Assembly: GCF_002163675.1 (NCBI RefSeq)
Contig: NZ_CP019334.1
Location: forward strand, 196,001-260,000
Origin: Polaribacter sp. SA4-12
Lineage (GTDB): Bacteria; Bacteroidota; Bacteroidia; Flavobacteriales; Flavobacteriaceae
Direction: 5' to 3'
Length of the DNA stretch: 64,000 nt
Shown here piece by piece: positions 47,855-57,319 of this stretch; within the stretch, counting starts at the first letter, position 1, and each line of letters begins with the position of its first letter. The notes under the pieces were generated by a model. It worked only from the letters and a program-made list of their open reading frames with translations, had not been told where the DNA came from and did not search any database. The translations under genes and the position numbers were made by a program.

Positions 47855-48590
47855 CCTAGTTTCTATTATTACACCAAATTATAATTCTGAGAAATTTATT
47901 TCAGAAACAATTAATAGTGTTTTAAATCAGACCTATAAAAATTGGGAAATGATTATTGTAGATGATGTTTCTACGGATAAAAGTATAGATATTATTACTT
48001 TTTTTTGTAAACAAGATTCTAGAATTCAATTGCATCAATTATCGGATAATTCTGGAGCTGCTATCGCAAGAAATAAAGCAATATCTTTAGCAAAGGGTAC
48101 TTTTATAGCTTTCTTAGATAGTGATGATTTATGGTTGCCTAAAAAATTAGAATTCCAGTTAGATTTTATGCTGAAAAATAATTACTCTTTGAGTTATACA
48201 TCTTATGAAATTATAAATGAAGAAGGGAATAGTACTAACAAAACTATAAAGTGTAAAGATAAATTAGATTATAACAGAATGTTGTATTCTAATGAAATAG
48301 GATGTTTAACAGCAATGTATAATAAAGATGTTTTGGGTAAAATATTTATGCCTAAAATTAGAAAAAGACAAGATTATGGTTTGTGGTTAAAAGTTTTAAA
48401 ATCAGAAAAGTATGCTTTTGGTTTAGCTACAGTTTTGGCTCAGTATAGAGATCGAAGTCAATCGATATCAAATAATAAAGTAGAAATGCTTAAATGGAAT
48501 TGGAATTTGTATAAAAATGTTGAAAATTTATCTTATTTTCGAGCTACATATTATACACTATGTAATGTAATAAATAAACTGCTTAAATGA
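47847..48590 (+). CDS. Glycosyltransferase family 2
   Basis: This compact 247-residue GT2 enzyme has VSIITPNYNSEKFISETI, VDDVSTDKSI, ARNKAISLAKGTFIAFLDSDD and a RKRQDYGLWLKVL acceptor-side segment. It is the last cytoplasmic transferase before the initiating transferase and overlaps it by ATGA. It could add the second sugar to the lipid-linked first sugar, which is a positional guess. Confidence 0.86.
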   Translation: MNNLVSIITPNYNSEKFISETINSVLNQTYKNWEMIIVDDVSTDKSIDIITFFCKQDSRIQLHQLSDNSGAAIARNKAISLAKGTFIAFLDSDDLWLPKKLEFQLDFMLKNNYSLSYTSYEIINEEGNSTNKTIKCKDKLDYNRMLYSNEIGCLTAMYNKDVLGKIFMPKIRKRQDYGLWLKVLKSEKYAFGLATVLAQYRDRSQSISNNKVEMLKWNWNLYKNVENLSYFRATYYTLCNVINKLLK

Positions 48591-49966
48591 TTTCGAAATC
48601 TTATTATAATATATCTGAAAGGAAAATTCTATTAAGAATTGTAGATATTGCAATAATTATTTTAAGTCTTTTTTTATCATCAATTTATCTAAATTTTAAT
48701 TATTTCTTTTTTTCAAATGACTATATTTTAAATTGGTCATTATTACTTATTTTTTATTATTTGATATTTGGTGAAATCTTTTTGCTGTACAATTTAAATA
48801 TTTCAAATAATAGATATACAGTCGTTAGAAGTGTAATATTAACAGCTTTTTTTACTACAATATTTTATATTTTCACACCTTATATTTCACCCGTTTTACC
48901 ATCTAATAGATTGCAAATAGTATATTTCTTTCTAATACTATCTTTACCCGTTATTATTTGGCGGTTTTTATATATGTGGTTGATTTTTTCACCAAAATAT
49001 TTCAAAAACATTGTTTTTATTGGGGAGTCAGATAGAATAAAAAGTATACTTAAAAAAATTCAAAAAGACAATATTCATAATTTACATGCTTATTTATCTG
49101 ATAAGGAAGTAACTGGTATTCATAATTTTCAGGATATTTCTACTGCTAAGATTTCTTCTTTAATTGATAAGAATAGTGTTACTGAAGTGATTGTTTCTCT
49201 AAAAGGATTATTACCAGAAGTTGTTGAAAAATTGAACAAAGAGCTTGTTTTATTATTTGAACAAGGAGTAAATATAGTTAGTTATGAAACGTTTTATGAA
49301 GAAGTAACATTAAGAGTTCCTAAAGAATATTTAAAAAATAATTTTTACAAACATTTAAATTTCAGTAAGAATAATAGCAACCGTTTTTATCTTTTTGGTT
49401 TAAGATTTGTAGATATTATTCTTTCAATTTTTGGTCTTATTGTACTTTTCTTTTTAATACCTATCTTATTTTTAGGTAATCTTATGGGTAATAGAGGATC
49501 TCTATTTTATTCGCAAGATAGAGTTGGTCAAAATGGAAGGAAATTCAATATTTTTAAGCTAAGATCTATGGTTGAAAATGCTGAATCTAATGGAGCAGTT
49601 TGGGCAGTAAAAAATGATAAAAGAATTACTGCTTTTGGCAAATTTTTAAGAAATACGAGGTTGGATGAATTTCCTCAGTTTTACAATATATTGAAAGGCG
49701 ATATGAGTATTATTGGACCAAGACCAGAAAGACCTGAATTTGTGAAAGACTTAGAAAATAAAATTCCTTTTTACGCAATTAGGAATGTTGTTAGACCAGG
49801 TTTAACAGGTTGGGCACAAGTTAACTATCCTTATGCAAATACAATTGAAGAGCAAGAGACTAAATTGCGTTATGACTTGTATTATATAAAAGAAAGAAGT
49901 GCTTTTATGGACTTTAAAATATTGATAAAAACGGTTACTACTGTTTTATTTTATAAAGGTCAATAA
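48587..49966 (+). CDS. Polyprenyl-phosphate sugar-phosphate transferase (WbaP/WcaJ-type)
   Basis: This 459-residue enzyme starts glycan synthesis by moving a sugar phosphate from UDP-sugar to undecaprenyl phosphate. It has four N-terminal membrane helices (to about residue 130), a Rossmann-like middle domain, a further membrane hairpin (IILSIFGLIVLFFLIPILF) and the catalytic domain with FKLRSMVENAES, RNTRLDEFPQFYNILKGD and IIGPRPERPEF. The full-length WbaP/WcaJ layout points to hexose-1-phosphate as first sugar, though not certain. Its 3' end overlaps the convergent DUF4105 gene by 21 bp. Confidence 0.9.
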   Translation: MISKSYYNISERKILLRIVDIAIIILSLFLSSIYLNFNYFFFSNDYILNWSLLLIFYYLIFGEIFLLYNLNISNNRYTVVRSVILTAFFTTIFYIFTPYISPVLPSNRLQIVYFFLILSLPVIIWRFLYMWLIFSPKYFKNIVFIGESDRIKSILKKIQKDNIHNLHAYLSDKEVTGIHNFQDISTAKISSLIDKNSVTEVIVSLKGLLPEVVEKLNKELVLLFEQGVNIVSYETFYEEVTLRVPKEYLKNNFYKHLNFSKNNSNRFYLFGLRFVDIILSIFGLIVLFFLIPILFLGNLMGNRGSLFYSQDRVGQNGRKFNIFKLRSMVENAESNGAVWAVKNDKRITAFGKFLRNTRLDEFPQFYNILKGDMSIIGPRPERPEFVKDLENKIPFYAIRNVVRPGLTGWAQVNYPYANTIEEQETKLRYDLYYIKERSAFMDFKILIKTVTTVLFYKGQ

Positions 49967-51130
49967 TCTTTTTGATAAAAAGTAATACCTAATAATAAGT
50001 AATATTAATAGTGGAGTTACTACTATTGGAAAAACCTGAATTTTGAGTATCCAAAGTACAGGAATGAGAAGCAATAAAACGATCAATACAAACAAATATT
50101 TCTGTAACCATCTTTTTTGTTGTTTCGTGTTTAATAATAGAAAAGCGATAATTAAATTCGGAGCAAAAGCCCACAACAAATTAAAATTATTTGGTGCTGT
50201 TGAATGTGTTGAGAAAAACCATAGGAAAAATAATACACAACCAATGAATCCTGTTGTAAAGAACAAAACAAAATCTAACCATTTTGTTCTTCTATTCTTT
50301 ATATAATCTTTATAAGTAATATATATACCCAAAAGAGCAATAATACTAAATATTAAAAACGGGTTAAAAAGAGCAGTTTTAGGTTGTTTTTCTTTAACTC
50401 TGACAAGAATATCCTCTCTTTTTACTAATTCTTTTGGTTGATTCTTTATATATACTGTTGCATTTTTAAAAGAGCTATACACATAATCTGGTAAATACAT
50501 GTATTCTTCATAAGTCGATTTTTGGTCTAATTTTGTACCTGCAATTAAATTTAAACCAAATGTTCCCCAAGCATTCCAAGGAATTTCATGGTTGGTTAAT
50601 TCCCTGAAAGTTAGTTCTTTTTCTAAATAGGTGTCGTTAAAAACAAGTTTACTTCCTAAAATAGATTTTGTGATATCTCTTAGTTTTGTAGCACAATTAT
50701 CAAAATAAGGATCATAGAGATAGTTTCTGTTTTCAGGTGAAGCATTTGTTTCTAAAAATATAAAATAGGCTTGTTTCTCTTGTTGTGATAAGTTTAAAAC
50801 TTGTTGTTTAACCCATCGTTTGTCTCTTCTGTAGCTTGCTAAAAAGTATTTAAAATCATAGCGCGCTAAACTATAGATCATATTTCCTTTTGCAAAATTT
50901 AATAAGAAGTTAGGTTGATTAAAATCAAACATTCCATAGTTATAAATTAAATCTAAATTTAAAACTGGGTCTTTAATTCTTATTGCAGAATGTCCAAAAG
51001 CTTCATATAACTCTCCTCCTGGTCCTGCAGTTACAATACTTACTTCAGCGTATGCAGAAAGTTGTACTTGAGCTTTTAAAGGTGAATAAATAGAAAGAAT
51101 AAATAATATAAGGAAGTACTTTTTTTTCAT
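49946..51130 (-). CDS. DUF4105 (Lnb N-terminal periplasmic) domain membrane protein
   Basis: This 394-residue protein has a signal peptide (to about residue 20), a periplasmic DUF4105 domain with FGHSAIRIKDP, YNYGMFDF and FDNCATKLRD (possible Cys/His active-site residues), and four to five membrane helices at the C-terminus. The domain is shared with Lnb, a lipoprotein N-acyltransferase, but that activity is not shown for this architecture. It lies 5 bp after the PorV-like gene and its 3' end overlaps the glycan initiating transferase gene by 21 bp. Confidence 0.85.
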   Translation of the reverse strand: MKKKYFLILFILSIYSPLKAQVQLSAYAEVSIVTAGPGGELYEAFGHSAIRIKDPVLNLDLIYNYGMFDFNQPNFLLNFAKGNMIYSLARYDFKYFLASYRRDKRWVKQQVLNLSQQEKQAYFIFLETNASPENRNYLYDPYFDNCATKLRDITKSILGSKLVFNDTYLEKELTFRELTNHEIPWNAWGTFGLNLIAGTKLDQKSTYEEYMYLPDYVYSSFKNATVYIKNQPKELVKREDILVRVKEKQPKTALFNPFLIFSIIALLGIYITYKDYIKNRRTKWLDFVLFFTTGFIGCVLFFLWFFSTHSTAPNNFNLLWAFAPNLIIAFLLLNTKQQKRWLQKYLFVLIVLLLLIPVLWILKIQVFPIVVTPLLILLIIRYYFLSKRLLTFIK

Positions 51131-51135
51131 AAAAA

Positions 51136-52206
51136 CTAATGTCTAAAAAAACTATAATCTACTGTAATTGAAAAAATATTAGAATATAAAGCGTTACCAA
51201 CACTACCAATATTGGTTAAAGCATAATCAACTTTAATTCCGTTGTATTTAAAACCAAGACCAAAATTAGGTTGTAAAGAAAGTGATTTTGTGTTGTCAAA
51301 CTCTGTTATGTATTGAAAATTACCAACTCCAGCTCTTAAATAAACCAATTCATCAAAATCTAATTGAAATCCCATTGCTGGATCTATACTTAAAGCATCC
51401 GAAGAAAAAATATCGTTGGTTTTAGTAAAACGCATATTTGCATTCACTTCTGTAAGTAAATTAAAACGACGTCCTACTCTCCATATTTTTGCAACACCTA
51501 ATTGCAGTTTGGGCTTTGTAATTTCAGTCGTTTCTGGTAATTCTTGATTTTGTCCTGGAATTGCATCTTTAATTTTATTGAATTCATCTTCATTAATAGC
51601 CCAACTATTAAATGTAGTTGTAATATCTCTTGCCATTAATCCAAATTTCCAAGAATTACGTTCAAATTGAATTCCTGCATCAAAACCAAATCCCCAAGAA
51701 GAAGCAAAATCACCAATAATTCTTCTCACAATTTTTGCATTTACCCCAAACTTTACATCTTTAAAAAGCAGGTTTCTAGCATAGGCAATGTTAAAAGCAT
51801 AATCTGCAGAAGAAAAAAGACTTATTCTGTTAAAATCAATATTTCCATTACTATCAATTAATTCGGTAGTATTTAGAATGTCATCAACCCCAAAACGAAT
51901 AATAGAAACTCCAAAAGCACTTTGACTATCTATTGGCATTGCAAACGCTGCATGATTATAATTTGCAATTCCTGCAAAATAAGATGCATGCATTAATGAA
52001 CCTTGATAATCTTCTATACCAACTAAACCAGCTGGATTCCAGTAAATTGAATTTACATCATTTGTTGTAGCAACAATACTTTTACTCATTCCTAACCCTG
52101 CAGCATCAACACCAATAGTTAAAAATTCATTAGAATAACTTCTAAATGCTTGTGCAGATAAAAAAAGTGGAGTAAGTAGTAAAAAAAATAATATTTTGTG
52201 TTTCAA
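51136..52206 (-). CDS. PorV-family outer-membrane beta-barrel (PorV2-like)
   Basis: This ~356-residue protein has signal peptide KHKILFFLLLTPLFLSAQA and the PorV/PorQ-type FadL-like barrel: FLTIGVDAAGLGMSKS, NDVNSIYWNPAGL, ending in TVDYSFFRH. PorV shuttles type IX secretion cargo to the cell-surface attachment complex in Bacteroidota; the PorV2-like paralogues have a less certain role. The start is a TTG at 52206 directly before the signal peptide (an in-frame TTG at 52230 would add eight residues). It forms a pair with the DUF4105 gene. Confidence 0.8.
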   Translation of the reverse strand: MKHKILFFLLLTPLFLSAQAFRSYSNEFLTIGVDAAGLGMSKSIVATTNDVNSIYWNPAGLVGIEDYQGSLMHASYFAGIANYNHAAFAMPIDSQSAFGVSIIRFGVDDILNTTELIDSNGNIDFNRISLFSSADYAFNIAYARNLLFKDVKFGVNAKIVRRIIGDFASSWGFGFDAGIQFERNSWKFGLMARDITTTFNSWAINEDEFNKIKDAIPGQNQELPETTEITKPKLQLGVAKIWRVGRRFNLLTEVNANMRFTKTNDIFSSDALSIDPAMGFQLDFDELVYLRAGVGNFQYITEFDNTKSLSLQPNFGLGFKYNGIKVDYALTNIGSVGNALYSNIFSITVDYSFFRH

Positions 52207-52277
52207 AAGGCGAAAAATTATCAATAACAAATATCTAAAAACATACTAAAATAACAGTAGTTTTTTAAAGATATTGT

Positions 52278-53261
52278 TTACAATAGGTTAATCTGAATAT
52301 TTTCTCGGATAAATCTTTCAATTCGATGCTCTAACCAAGTGTTTTCTGTTGGCTTAAAGGAGTTCATAAAACCAACATGACCACCATAATTTGGTCCTTC
52401 AAAATAGAAATAATCAGAATCATGAGCTTCTTCAAAAGGATAACATTCTTTAGATAAAAATGTATCGTCTTTAGCATTTATTAGTAAAGTTGGCTTAGTA
52501 ATTTTAGATAAATAAGGTTTAGAACTTGCTTTTACCCAATAATCTTCAGGACTATCAAAACCAAAAACAGGCACAGTATATAAATGTTCTAAATGTTTAA
52601 ACTTTGTTGCTTTAAATAATTGGTCTTTGTCTAAATTGTATGCTGGAAACTTATGTGCTTTTTCTAAAATTTTGTTTTTCATTGTTTTAAAAAACATTTC
52701 TATATATAATTTGTTTTTTAATCGATCCATTTCTATTTCAGCAGAAGCAATGTCAATAGGAACAGAAACAGCAATTCCTCCTTTTATTTTAGGTGAAATA
52801 TTTTCTGCTTGTTCACCAATATATTTTAAGGTTAAATTACCACCTAAACTAAAACCAGTTATAATTAAATTATCGTATTCATAATTTTGTAAAAGATGTT
52901 TTACTACAAAATCTACATCTTCTGTTTTTCCACTATGATAAGTTCCTAGTAGTAAATTATCATCACCAGAACAACCTCTTAGATTAAAACAAACAGTGTC
53001 TAAACCTCTTGAATTTAGGTGTTTAGAAGTAGATGCTATATATTTAGATTCTGAACTTCCTTCTAAACCATGAATCAATAATACTAAGGTTTTAGAGCCG
53101 ACTAAAGAAAAATCTAAATCTATAAAATCGTTATCCCAAGTAGTCACTCTTTTTCGTAAATAACTACAAATATCTTTCATGAAAAGGGGTCTGTACATCG
53201 TATTAAAATGACCATTTTTAAAAGGTAAAGTAGGCGAGAAGTCTGAAGTAAATACTGGCAT
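52278..53261 (-). CDS. YheT-family alpha/beta hydrolase
   Basis: This 327-residue hydrolase has the oxyanion/HG segment LIHGLEGSSESKYIAS, nucleophile elbow GFSLGGN and the late catalytic histidine in GGHVGFM, with aspartate in AKDDTFL. It matches the YheT (EMBL8/ABHD1-3-like) family, whose substrates are thought to be esters or lipids. No membrane segment or signal peptide. Divergent from pssA by 96 bp. Physiological role unknown. Confidence 0.87.
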   Translation of the reverse strand: MPVFTSDFSPTLPFKNGHFNTMYRPLFMKDICSYLRKRVTTWDNDFIDLDFSLVGSKTLVLLIHGLEGSSESKYIASTSKHLNSRGLDTVCFNLRGCSGDDNLLLGTYHSGKTEDVDFVVKHLLQNYEYDNLIITGFSLGGNLTLKYIGEQAENISPKIKGGIAVSVPIDIASAEIEMDRLKNKLYIEMFFKTMKNKILEKAHKFPAYNLDKDQLFKATKFKHLEHLYTVPVFGFDSPEDYWVKASSKPYLSKITKPTLLINAKDDTFLSKECYPFEEAHDSDYFYFEGPNYGGHVGFMNSFKPTENTWLEHRIERFIRENIQINLL

Positions 53262-53357
53262 AGAATTTCTTTTCTTACAAATATGATAAAAAATTAAAGA
53301 ATAATGAAAACCACCATCATTTGATTTCTTACTTTAGCTATTTAATCAAACAATAAA

Positions 53358-54128
53358 ATGAAGATCAAAAAACACATTCCGAATTTAATAACTCTTGGTA
53401 ATCTTTTTTGTGGAACAATTGCAACTATTTTTGCAGTAGAAGGTGATTTTGTTTCTGCAGGTTTATTTGTTGTTTTAGGAATTCTATTCGATTTTTTTGA
53501 TGGTTTTGCTGCTCGTTTATTTAATGTTTCTGGAGAATTAGGAAAACAATTAGATTCTTTAGCAGATATGGTAACAAGTGGAGTTGTACCTGGAATTATA
53601 ATGTATAATTTGTTATATATATCGAGTTTTGAAAATATTGATGGTCAATATATAAAACAAGGACTTTTATTTCCAATATCACATAATGATTATTCTTTGT
53701 CTTGGATTAAATACATCGGTTTATTTTTAACCTTAGGAGCTTGTTATAGGCTCGCAAAATTTAATATTGATACAAGACAATCAGATTCGTTTATAGGCTT
53801 GCCAACGCCAGCAATGAGTTTATTTGTTATTTCGTTGCCTTTAATTCAACAATATTCTAATATTGAATTTGCACAAAATTTAATGACAAACAATTATTTC
53901 TTAATTGCAATAACAATTCTGTTAACGTATTTAATGAATGCTGAAATCCCTTTATTTTCTTTAAAGTTTAAAGAGTATTCAATAAAGAATAATTTAATGA
54001 AGTATTTGTTTTTAATAGTATCTTTACTGATGATAATTTTATTACAGTATATTTCAATTCCACTTATAATAATACTTTACGTAGTTTTATCGGTGGTTAG
54101 TAATTCTAAGAAAAAAATTGAAGCTTAA
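53358..54128 (+). CDS. pssA: CDP-diacylglycerol-serine O-phosphatidyltransferase
   Basis: PssA makes phosphatidylserine, the precursor of phosphatidylethanolamine. The 256-residue membrane protein shows the CDP-alcohol phosphatidyltransferase motif D-G-x2-A-R-x8-G-x3-D-x3-D in FDGFAARLFNVSGELGKQLD plus SLAD, and about seven membrane helices. PITLGNLFCG-type start (IPNLITLGNLFCG) is characteristic of PssA. It stands alone, convergent with lptB. Confidence 0.92.
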   Translation: MKIKKHIPNLITLGNLFCGTIATIFAVEGDFVSAGLFVVLGILFDFFDGFAARLFNVSGELGKQLDSLADMVTSGVVPGIIMYNLLYISSFENIDGQYIKQGLLFPISHNDYSLSWIKYIGLFLTLGACYRLAKFNIDTRQSDSFIGLPTPAMSLFVISLPLIQQYSNIEFAQNLMTNNYFLIAITILLTYLMNAEIPLFSLKFKEYSIKNNLMKYLFLIVSLLMIILLQYISIPLIIILYVVLSVVSNSKKKIEA

Positions 54129-54179
54129 AAAAATTGGATGTTATTATTGAAAACGAAAAGTTATAGGAAATAATAATTT

Positions 54180-54920
54180 CTATTTAAAAAATTTCTTCTT
54201 TTTCAATTCGAAATCTTTACCTAAATATACTTTACGAACCATTTCATCTGCAGCTAATTCTTCTGGAGTTCCGCTTTTAAGAATACTTCCTTGATACATT
54301 AAGTAGGTTTTATCTGTAATAGCTAAAGTTGCTTGTACATCATGATCTGTAATTAGAATTCCGATGTTTCTGTCTTTTAAATGTGCTACAATACTTTGTA
54401 TATCTTCAACAGCAATAGGATCTACACCTGCAAAAGGTTCATCTAATAAAATAAAATTAGGATCAGAAGCTAAGCAACGTGCAATTTCTGTTCTACGTCT
54501 TTCTCCACCAGATAATAAATCACCTCTATTTTTACGAACATGACCAATATTAAACTCTTCAATTAAAGATTCAAGTTTAATTTTCTGTTCTTTTTTTGAT
54601 AAATCTGTAAATTGTAAAACAGACATAATATTATCTTCCACAGATAATTTTCTAAAAACAGAAGCTTCTTGTGCTAAATAACCAATCCCTTTTTGTGCAC
54701 GTTTGTACATTGGGTCTTCAGTTATTTCTTCATCATTTAAGAAGATTTTACCAGAATTTGGTTTAATCATCCCAACAATCATATAGAAAGAAGTTGTTTT
54801 TCCTGCTCCATTCGGACCTAAAAGTCCAATAATTTCACCTTGTTTAACTTCCAAAGAAATACCAGTTACAACCTTTCTACTTCCGTAAATTTTTTCAATA
54901 TTTTCTGCTCTTAAAATCAT
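54180..54920 (-). CDS. lptB: LPS export ABC transporter ATPase LptB
   Basis: LptB powers the Lpt bridge that moves lipopolysaccharide from inner to outer membrane. The 246-residue cassette has Walker A GPNGAGKTT, signature LLSGGERRRTEIAR, and Walker B FILLDEPFAGVDPIAVED, the last being typical of LptB. It is the last gene of a minus-strand run with kdsD, tatC and a CMD protein, after a 145-bp gap. Confidence 0.93.
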   Translation of the reverse strand: MILRAENIEKIYGSRKVVTGISLEVKQGEIIGLLGPNGAGKTTSFYMIVGMIKPNSGKIFLNDEEITEDPMYKRAQKGIGYLAQEASVFRKLSVEDNIMSVLQFTDLSKKEQKIKLESLIEEFNIGHVRKNRGDLLSGGERRRTEIARCLASDPNFILLDEPFAGVDPIAVEDIQSIVAHLKDRNIGILITDHDVQATLAITDKTYLMYQGSILKSGTPEELAADEMVRKVYLGKDFELKKKKFFK

Positions 54921-55031
54921 TTATTAAGTGTAATTGTTAAAATGGGTAATTGTTTAATTGTAATCATCTAAATAAAGTAAAAGTAAAAATTTAAAATATG
55001 TTACATCTTAATTTGTTCACAAACTTGCTCC

Positions 55032-55064
55032 CAATTACACGATTAAACAATTACACGATTAAAC
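55032..55064. repeat. Tandem 16-bp duplication upstream of lptB
   Basis: CAATTACACGATTAAA occurs twice in direct repeat (55032-55047 and 55048-55063), just after the CMD stop on the minus strand. Around 54941-54965 a related sequence (GGTAATTGTTTAATTGTAATC) stands in inverted orientation, so a loose hairpin is possible in the 145-bp CMD-lptB gap. Confidence 0.6.
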
Positions 55065-55065
55065 T

Positions 55066-55407
55066 TTATTCATCAATAGCTTCCCAATATTCAACAGCTC
55101 TTCTTAAATGAGGAATCATAATAGTTCCTCCAATTAAAGTAGCAATAGACATTGTTTCCATCATTTCTTCTTTGGTAACACCTAGTTTATGTGCAGATTC
55201 TAAATGATATTGTACACAATCATCACATCGTAAAACTGCTGATGCTACTAGTCCTAGAAGCTCTTTTGTCTTTACTGGTAAATGACCTTCTTTAAAAGCA
55301 TTGGTGTCTAAATTGAAGATTCTTTTAATTACTTTATTGTCTGAATCTAAAATTTTATCGTTCATTTTTTGACGATAATCATTAAATTCTTTAACCTTTT
55401 CGTGCAT
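55066..55407 (-). CDS. Carboxymuconolactone decarboxylase-family (AhpD-like) protein
   Basis: This 113-residue all-helical protein belongs to the CMD/AhpD family, with the redox-type motif LRCDDCVQYHLESAHKLG (C-x2-C plus His). Many members are peroxidase partners or have no known substrate. Its ATG lies 17 bases inside the end of tatC. The link to envelope transport genes is conserved in relatives as I recall, without a known reason. Confidence 0.87.
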   Translation of the reverse strand: MHEKVKEFNDYRQKMNDKILDSDNKVIKRIFNLDTNAFKEGHLPVKTKELLGLVASAVLRCDDCVQYHLESAHKLGVTKEEMMETMSIATLIGGTIMIPHLRRAVEYWEAIDE

Positions 55408-56212
55408 CTTTCTGTTGTTTTTTTATGACTCTTCTTGAAACTTTAATACTTATTTCATATAAAATAAGAATTGGTATTGCTACTATAACTTGACTTGCAA
55501 TATCTGGTGGTGTAATAATTGCTGCTAAAATTAACACAACAACTAACGCATGTTTTCTGTATTTCTTTAAAAAATCTGGGGTTACTAAACCTATTTTTGT
55601 TAAAAAGTAGATTAAAACCGGTAATTCAAATAAAATAGAAACTCCTAATAACATGTTTGTTACTAAACCTATGTGTGATTCTAATGTAAAACTATTTTGA
55701 ATAGCGTCTGTAATTTGATAATTATACAAAAAGTGTATAGAAATAGGTGCAATTACATAAAAACTAAATAAAACTCCGATAAAAAATAAAAGTGAGGCTA
55801 TAAAGATAAAACCTCTAGATCTTTTTATTTCGTGTTTTGTTAAACCTGGTGAAACAAATCTCCAAATTTCCCATAAAAGATAAGGAAATGATAAAATAAC
55901 TCCCAATATTAATGAAGACCAAATAGAGTTCATTAATTGTGATGTAACTTTTATACTTTGTAGCTTACTATCTTCAAAACTAACATTACAGAAAGCACTA
56001 TCTAAACCAAATAAATTAAAAAAATCACAAAACACTTTGTAGGTGATAAAATCTGGTTTTATATGTGCTAATAAAAAATGATCGTATACTTGTTCTGCAA
56101 ATACAAAGAAAACAATTGCCAAAATAAATATTGCAGACGCACCTCTGACTAAATGCCATCTTAATTCTTCTAAATGACCTAAAAAGGACATTTCTTTTTG
56201 TTTTTCTGCCAT
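55391..56212 (-). CDS. tatC: Sec-independent protein translocase subunit TatC
   Basis: TatC binds twin-arginine signal peptides and forms the core of the Tat exporter. The 273-residue protein has six membrane helices, the N-terminal MSFLGHLEELRWHLVRG with the family's E and R residues, and FPYLLWEIWRFVSPGLTKHE. A periplasmic insertion after helix 1 (about 45-80) contains two cysteines. One base overlaps kdsD. TatA is not in the window. Confidence 0.93.
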   Translation of the reverse strand: MAEKQKEMSFLGHLEELRWHLVRGASAIFILAIVFFVFAEQVYDHFLLAHIKPDFITYKVFCDFFNLFGLDSAFCNVSFEDSKLQSIKVTSQLMNSIWSSLILGVILSFPYLLWEIWRFVSPGLTKHEIKRSRGFIFIASLLFFIGVLFSFYVIAPISIHFLYNYQITDAIQNSFTLESHIGLVTNMLLGVSILFELPVLIYFLTKIGLVTPDFLKKYRKHALVVVLILAAIITPPDIASQVIVAIPILILYEISIKVSRRVIKKQQKDARKG

Positions 56213-57180
56213 TAGAAAATTCCTTCTTTAATTAAGTCATGTAAATGTACAACACCCACATAATTGTTGTTATTATCAACCACTAACATTTGTGTTATAC
56301 TGTTGTTTTCCATTGTGTTTAAGGCATCAATTGCCATAGCATCATCAGAAATTGTTTTAGGGTTTTTACCCATAATATCTATTGCTGTAAAATCGGCTAT
56401 TTCAGTTGTTTTAGAAAGCATTCTTCTAATATCACCATCCGTAATAATTCCAACTAATCTATCAGCATTCATTACTGCAGTAACTCCTAATCTTTTTTCA
56501 GAAATTTCAACAATAACCTTCGCAATACTATCTGTTTCATGTACTTTCGGAACTTCATTATTTTCAACTAAATCAGAAACTCTTAAGTATAAACGTTTAC
56601 CTAAAGCTCCTCCGGGATGATATTTTGCAAAATCTTTACTCGTGAATCCTCTTAAATCTAATAAACAAACAGCCAAAGCATCACCAATAACTAATTGTGC
56701 GGTTGTACTTGTTGTTGGCGCTAAATTATTAGGACAAGCTTCTTTTTCTACAAAAGCATTTAATGTAAAATCTGCATGTTCCCCTAAATAAGAATCAACA
56801 TTTCCTGTAATTGCAACTATTTTATTTCCATAATTTTTAATTAGTGGAACTAACACTTTTATTTCTGGCGTATTTCCACTTTTAGAAATACAAATAACTA
56901 CATCATCTTTTTGAACATTACCCAAATCTCCATGTATAGCATCTGCTGCATGCATGAAAATTGCCGGAGTACCTGTAGAATTAAAGGTTGCTACAATCTT
57001 AGTAGCAATGTTTGCACTCTTACCAATACCGGTAACAATTACCCTTCCGTTAGAATTTAAAATAAATTTAACGGCTTCTTCAAAGTCAGCATCAATTAAT
57101 TTAGCTAAATTAGCAATAGCGTTACTTTCTATTAATATAGTTTCTTGGGCGGTTTTTATAATTGAGTTTGTCTTTTTCAA
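56212..57180 (-). CDS. kdsD: Arabinose-5-phosphate isomerase (KpsF/GutQ/KdsD family)
   Basis: This enzyme makes D-arabinose 5-phosphate for Kdo in lipopolysaccharide. The 322 residues consist of a SIS domain (about 35-170; GIGKSANIATKIVATF, ICISKSGNTPEI) and two CBS domains (about 205-320). The lptB operon context supports the Kdo role. The start appears to be TTG at 57180; no ATG suits the family N-terminus. It is divergent from recQ. Confidence 0.9.
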   Translation of the reverse strand: MKKTNSIIKTAQETILIESNAIANLAKLIDADFEEAVKFILNSNGRVIVTGIGKSANIATKIVATFNSTGTPAIFMHAADAIHGDLGNVQKDDVVICISKSGNTPEIKVLVPLIKNYGNKIVAITGNVDSYLGEHADFTLNAFVEKEACPNNLAPTTSTTAQLVIGDALAVCLLDLRGFTSKDFAKYHPGGALGKRLYLRVSDLVENNEVPKVHETDSIAKVIVEISEKRLGVTAVMNADRLVGIITDGDIRRMLSKTTEIADFTAIDIMGKNPKTISDDAMAIDALNTMENNSITQMLVVDNNNNYVGVVHLHDLIKEGIF

Positions 57181-57275
57181 TAGTTTGGTATTTTATCAGA
57201 ATAAAAAAAAGTTATATCTTTAGATTAAGAAACGAGCAAATTTACTATAAATAATAGTTAGAGCAAATATTATAG

Positions 57276-57283
57276 TATGTTTG
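57276..57283 (+). promoter_or_regulatory. -7 element before recQ
   Basis: TATGTTTG matches TAnnTTTG 36 bases before the recQ ATG. No TTG stands at the ideal -33 distance, so support is partial. Confidence 0.4.
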
Positions 57284-57319
57284 TGAGTTGTTTTTAAAGT
57301 TAAACGAATATTTAGATAA

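Noticed and set aside
50043..50306. 87-codon plus-strand frame opposite the DUF4105 gene
   Set aside because: It lies antisense to the membrane helices of a real gene and shows no motif.
55032..55064. Tandem repeat as a possible CRISPR array
   Set aside because: Only two adjacent 16-bp copies without spacers; no cas genes in the window.
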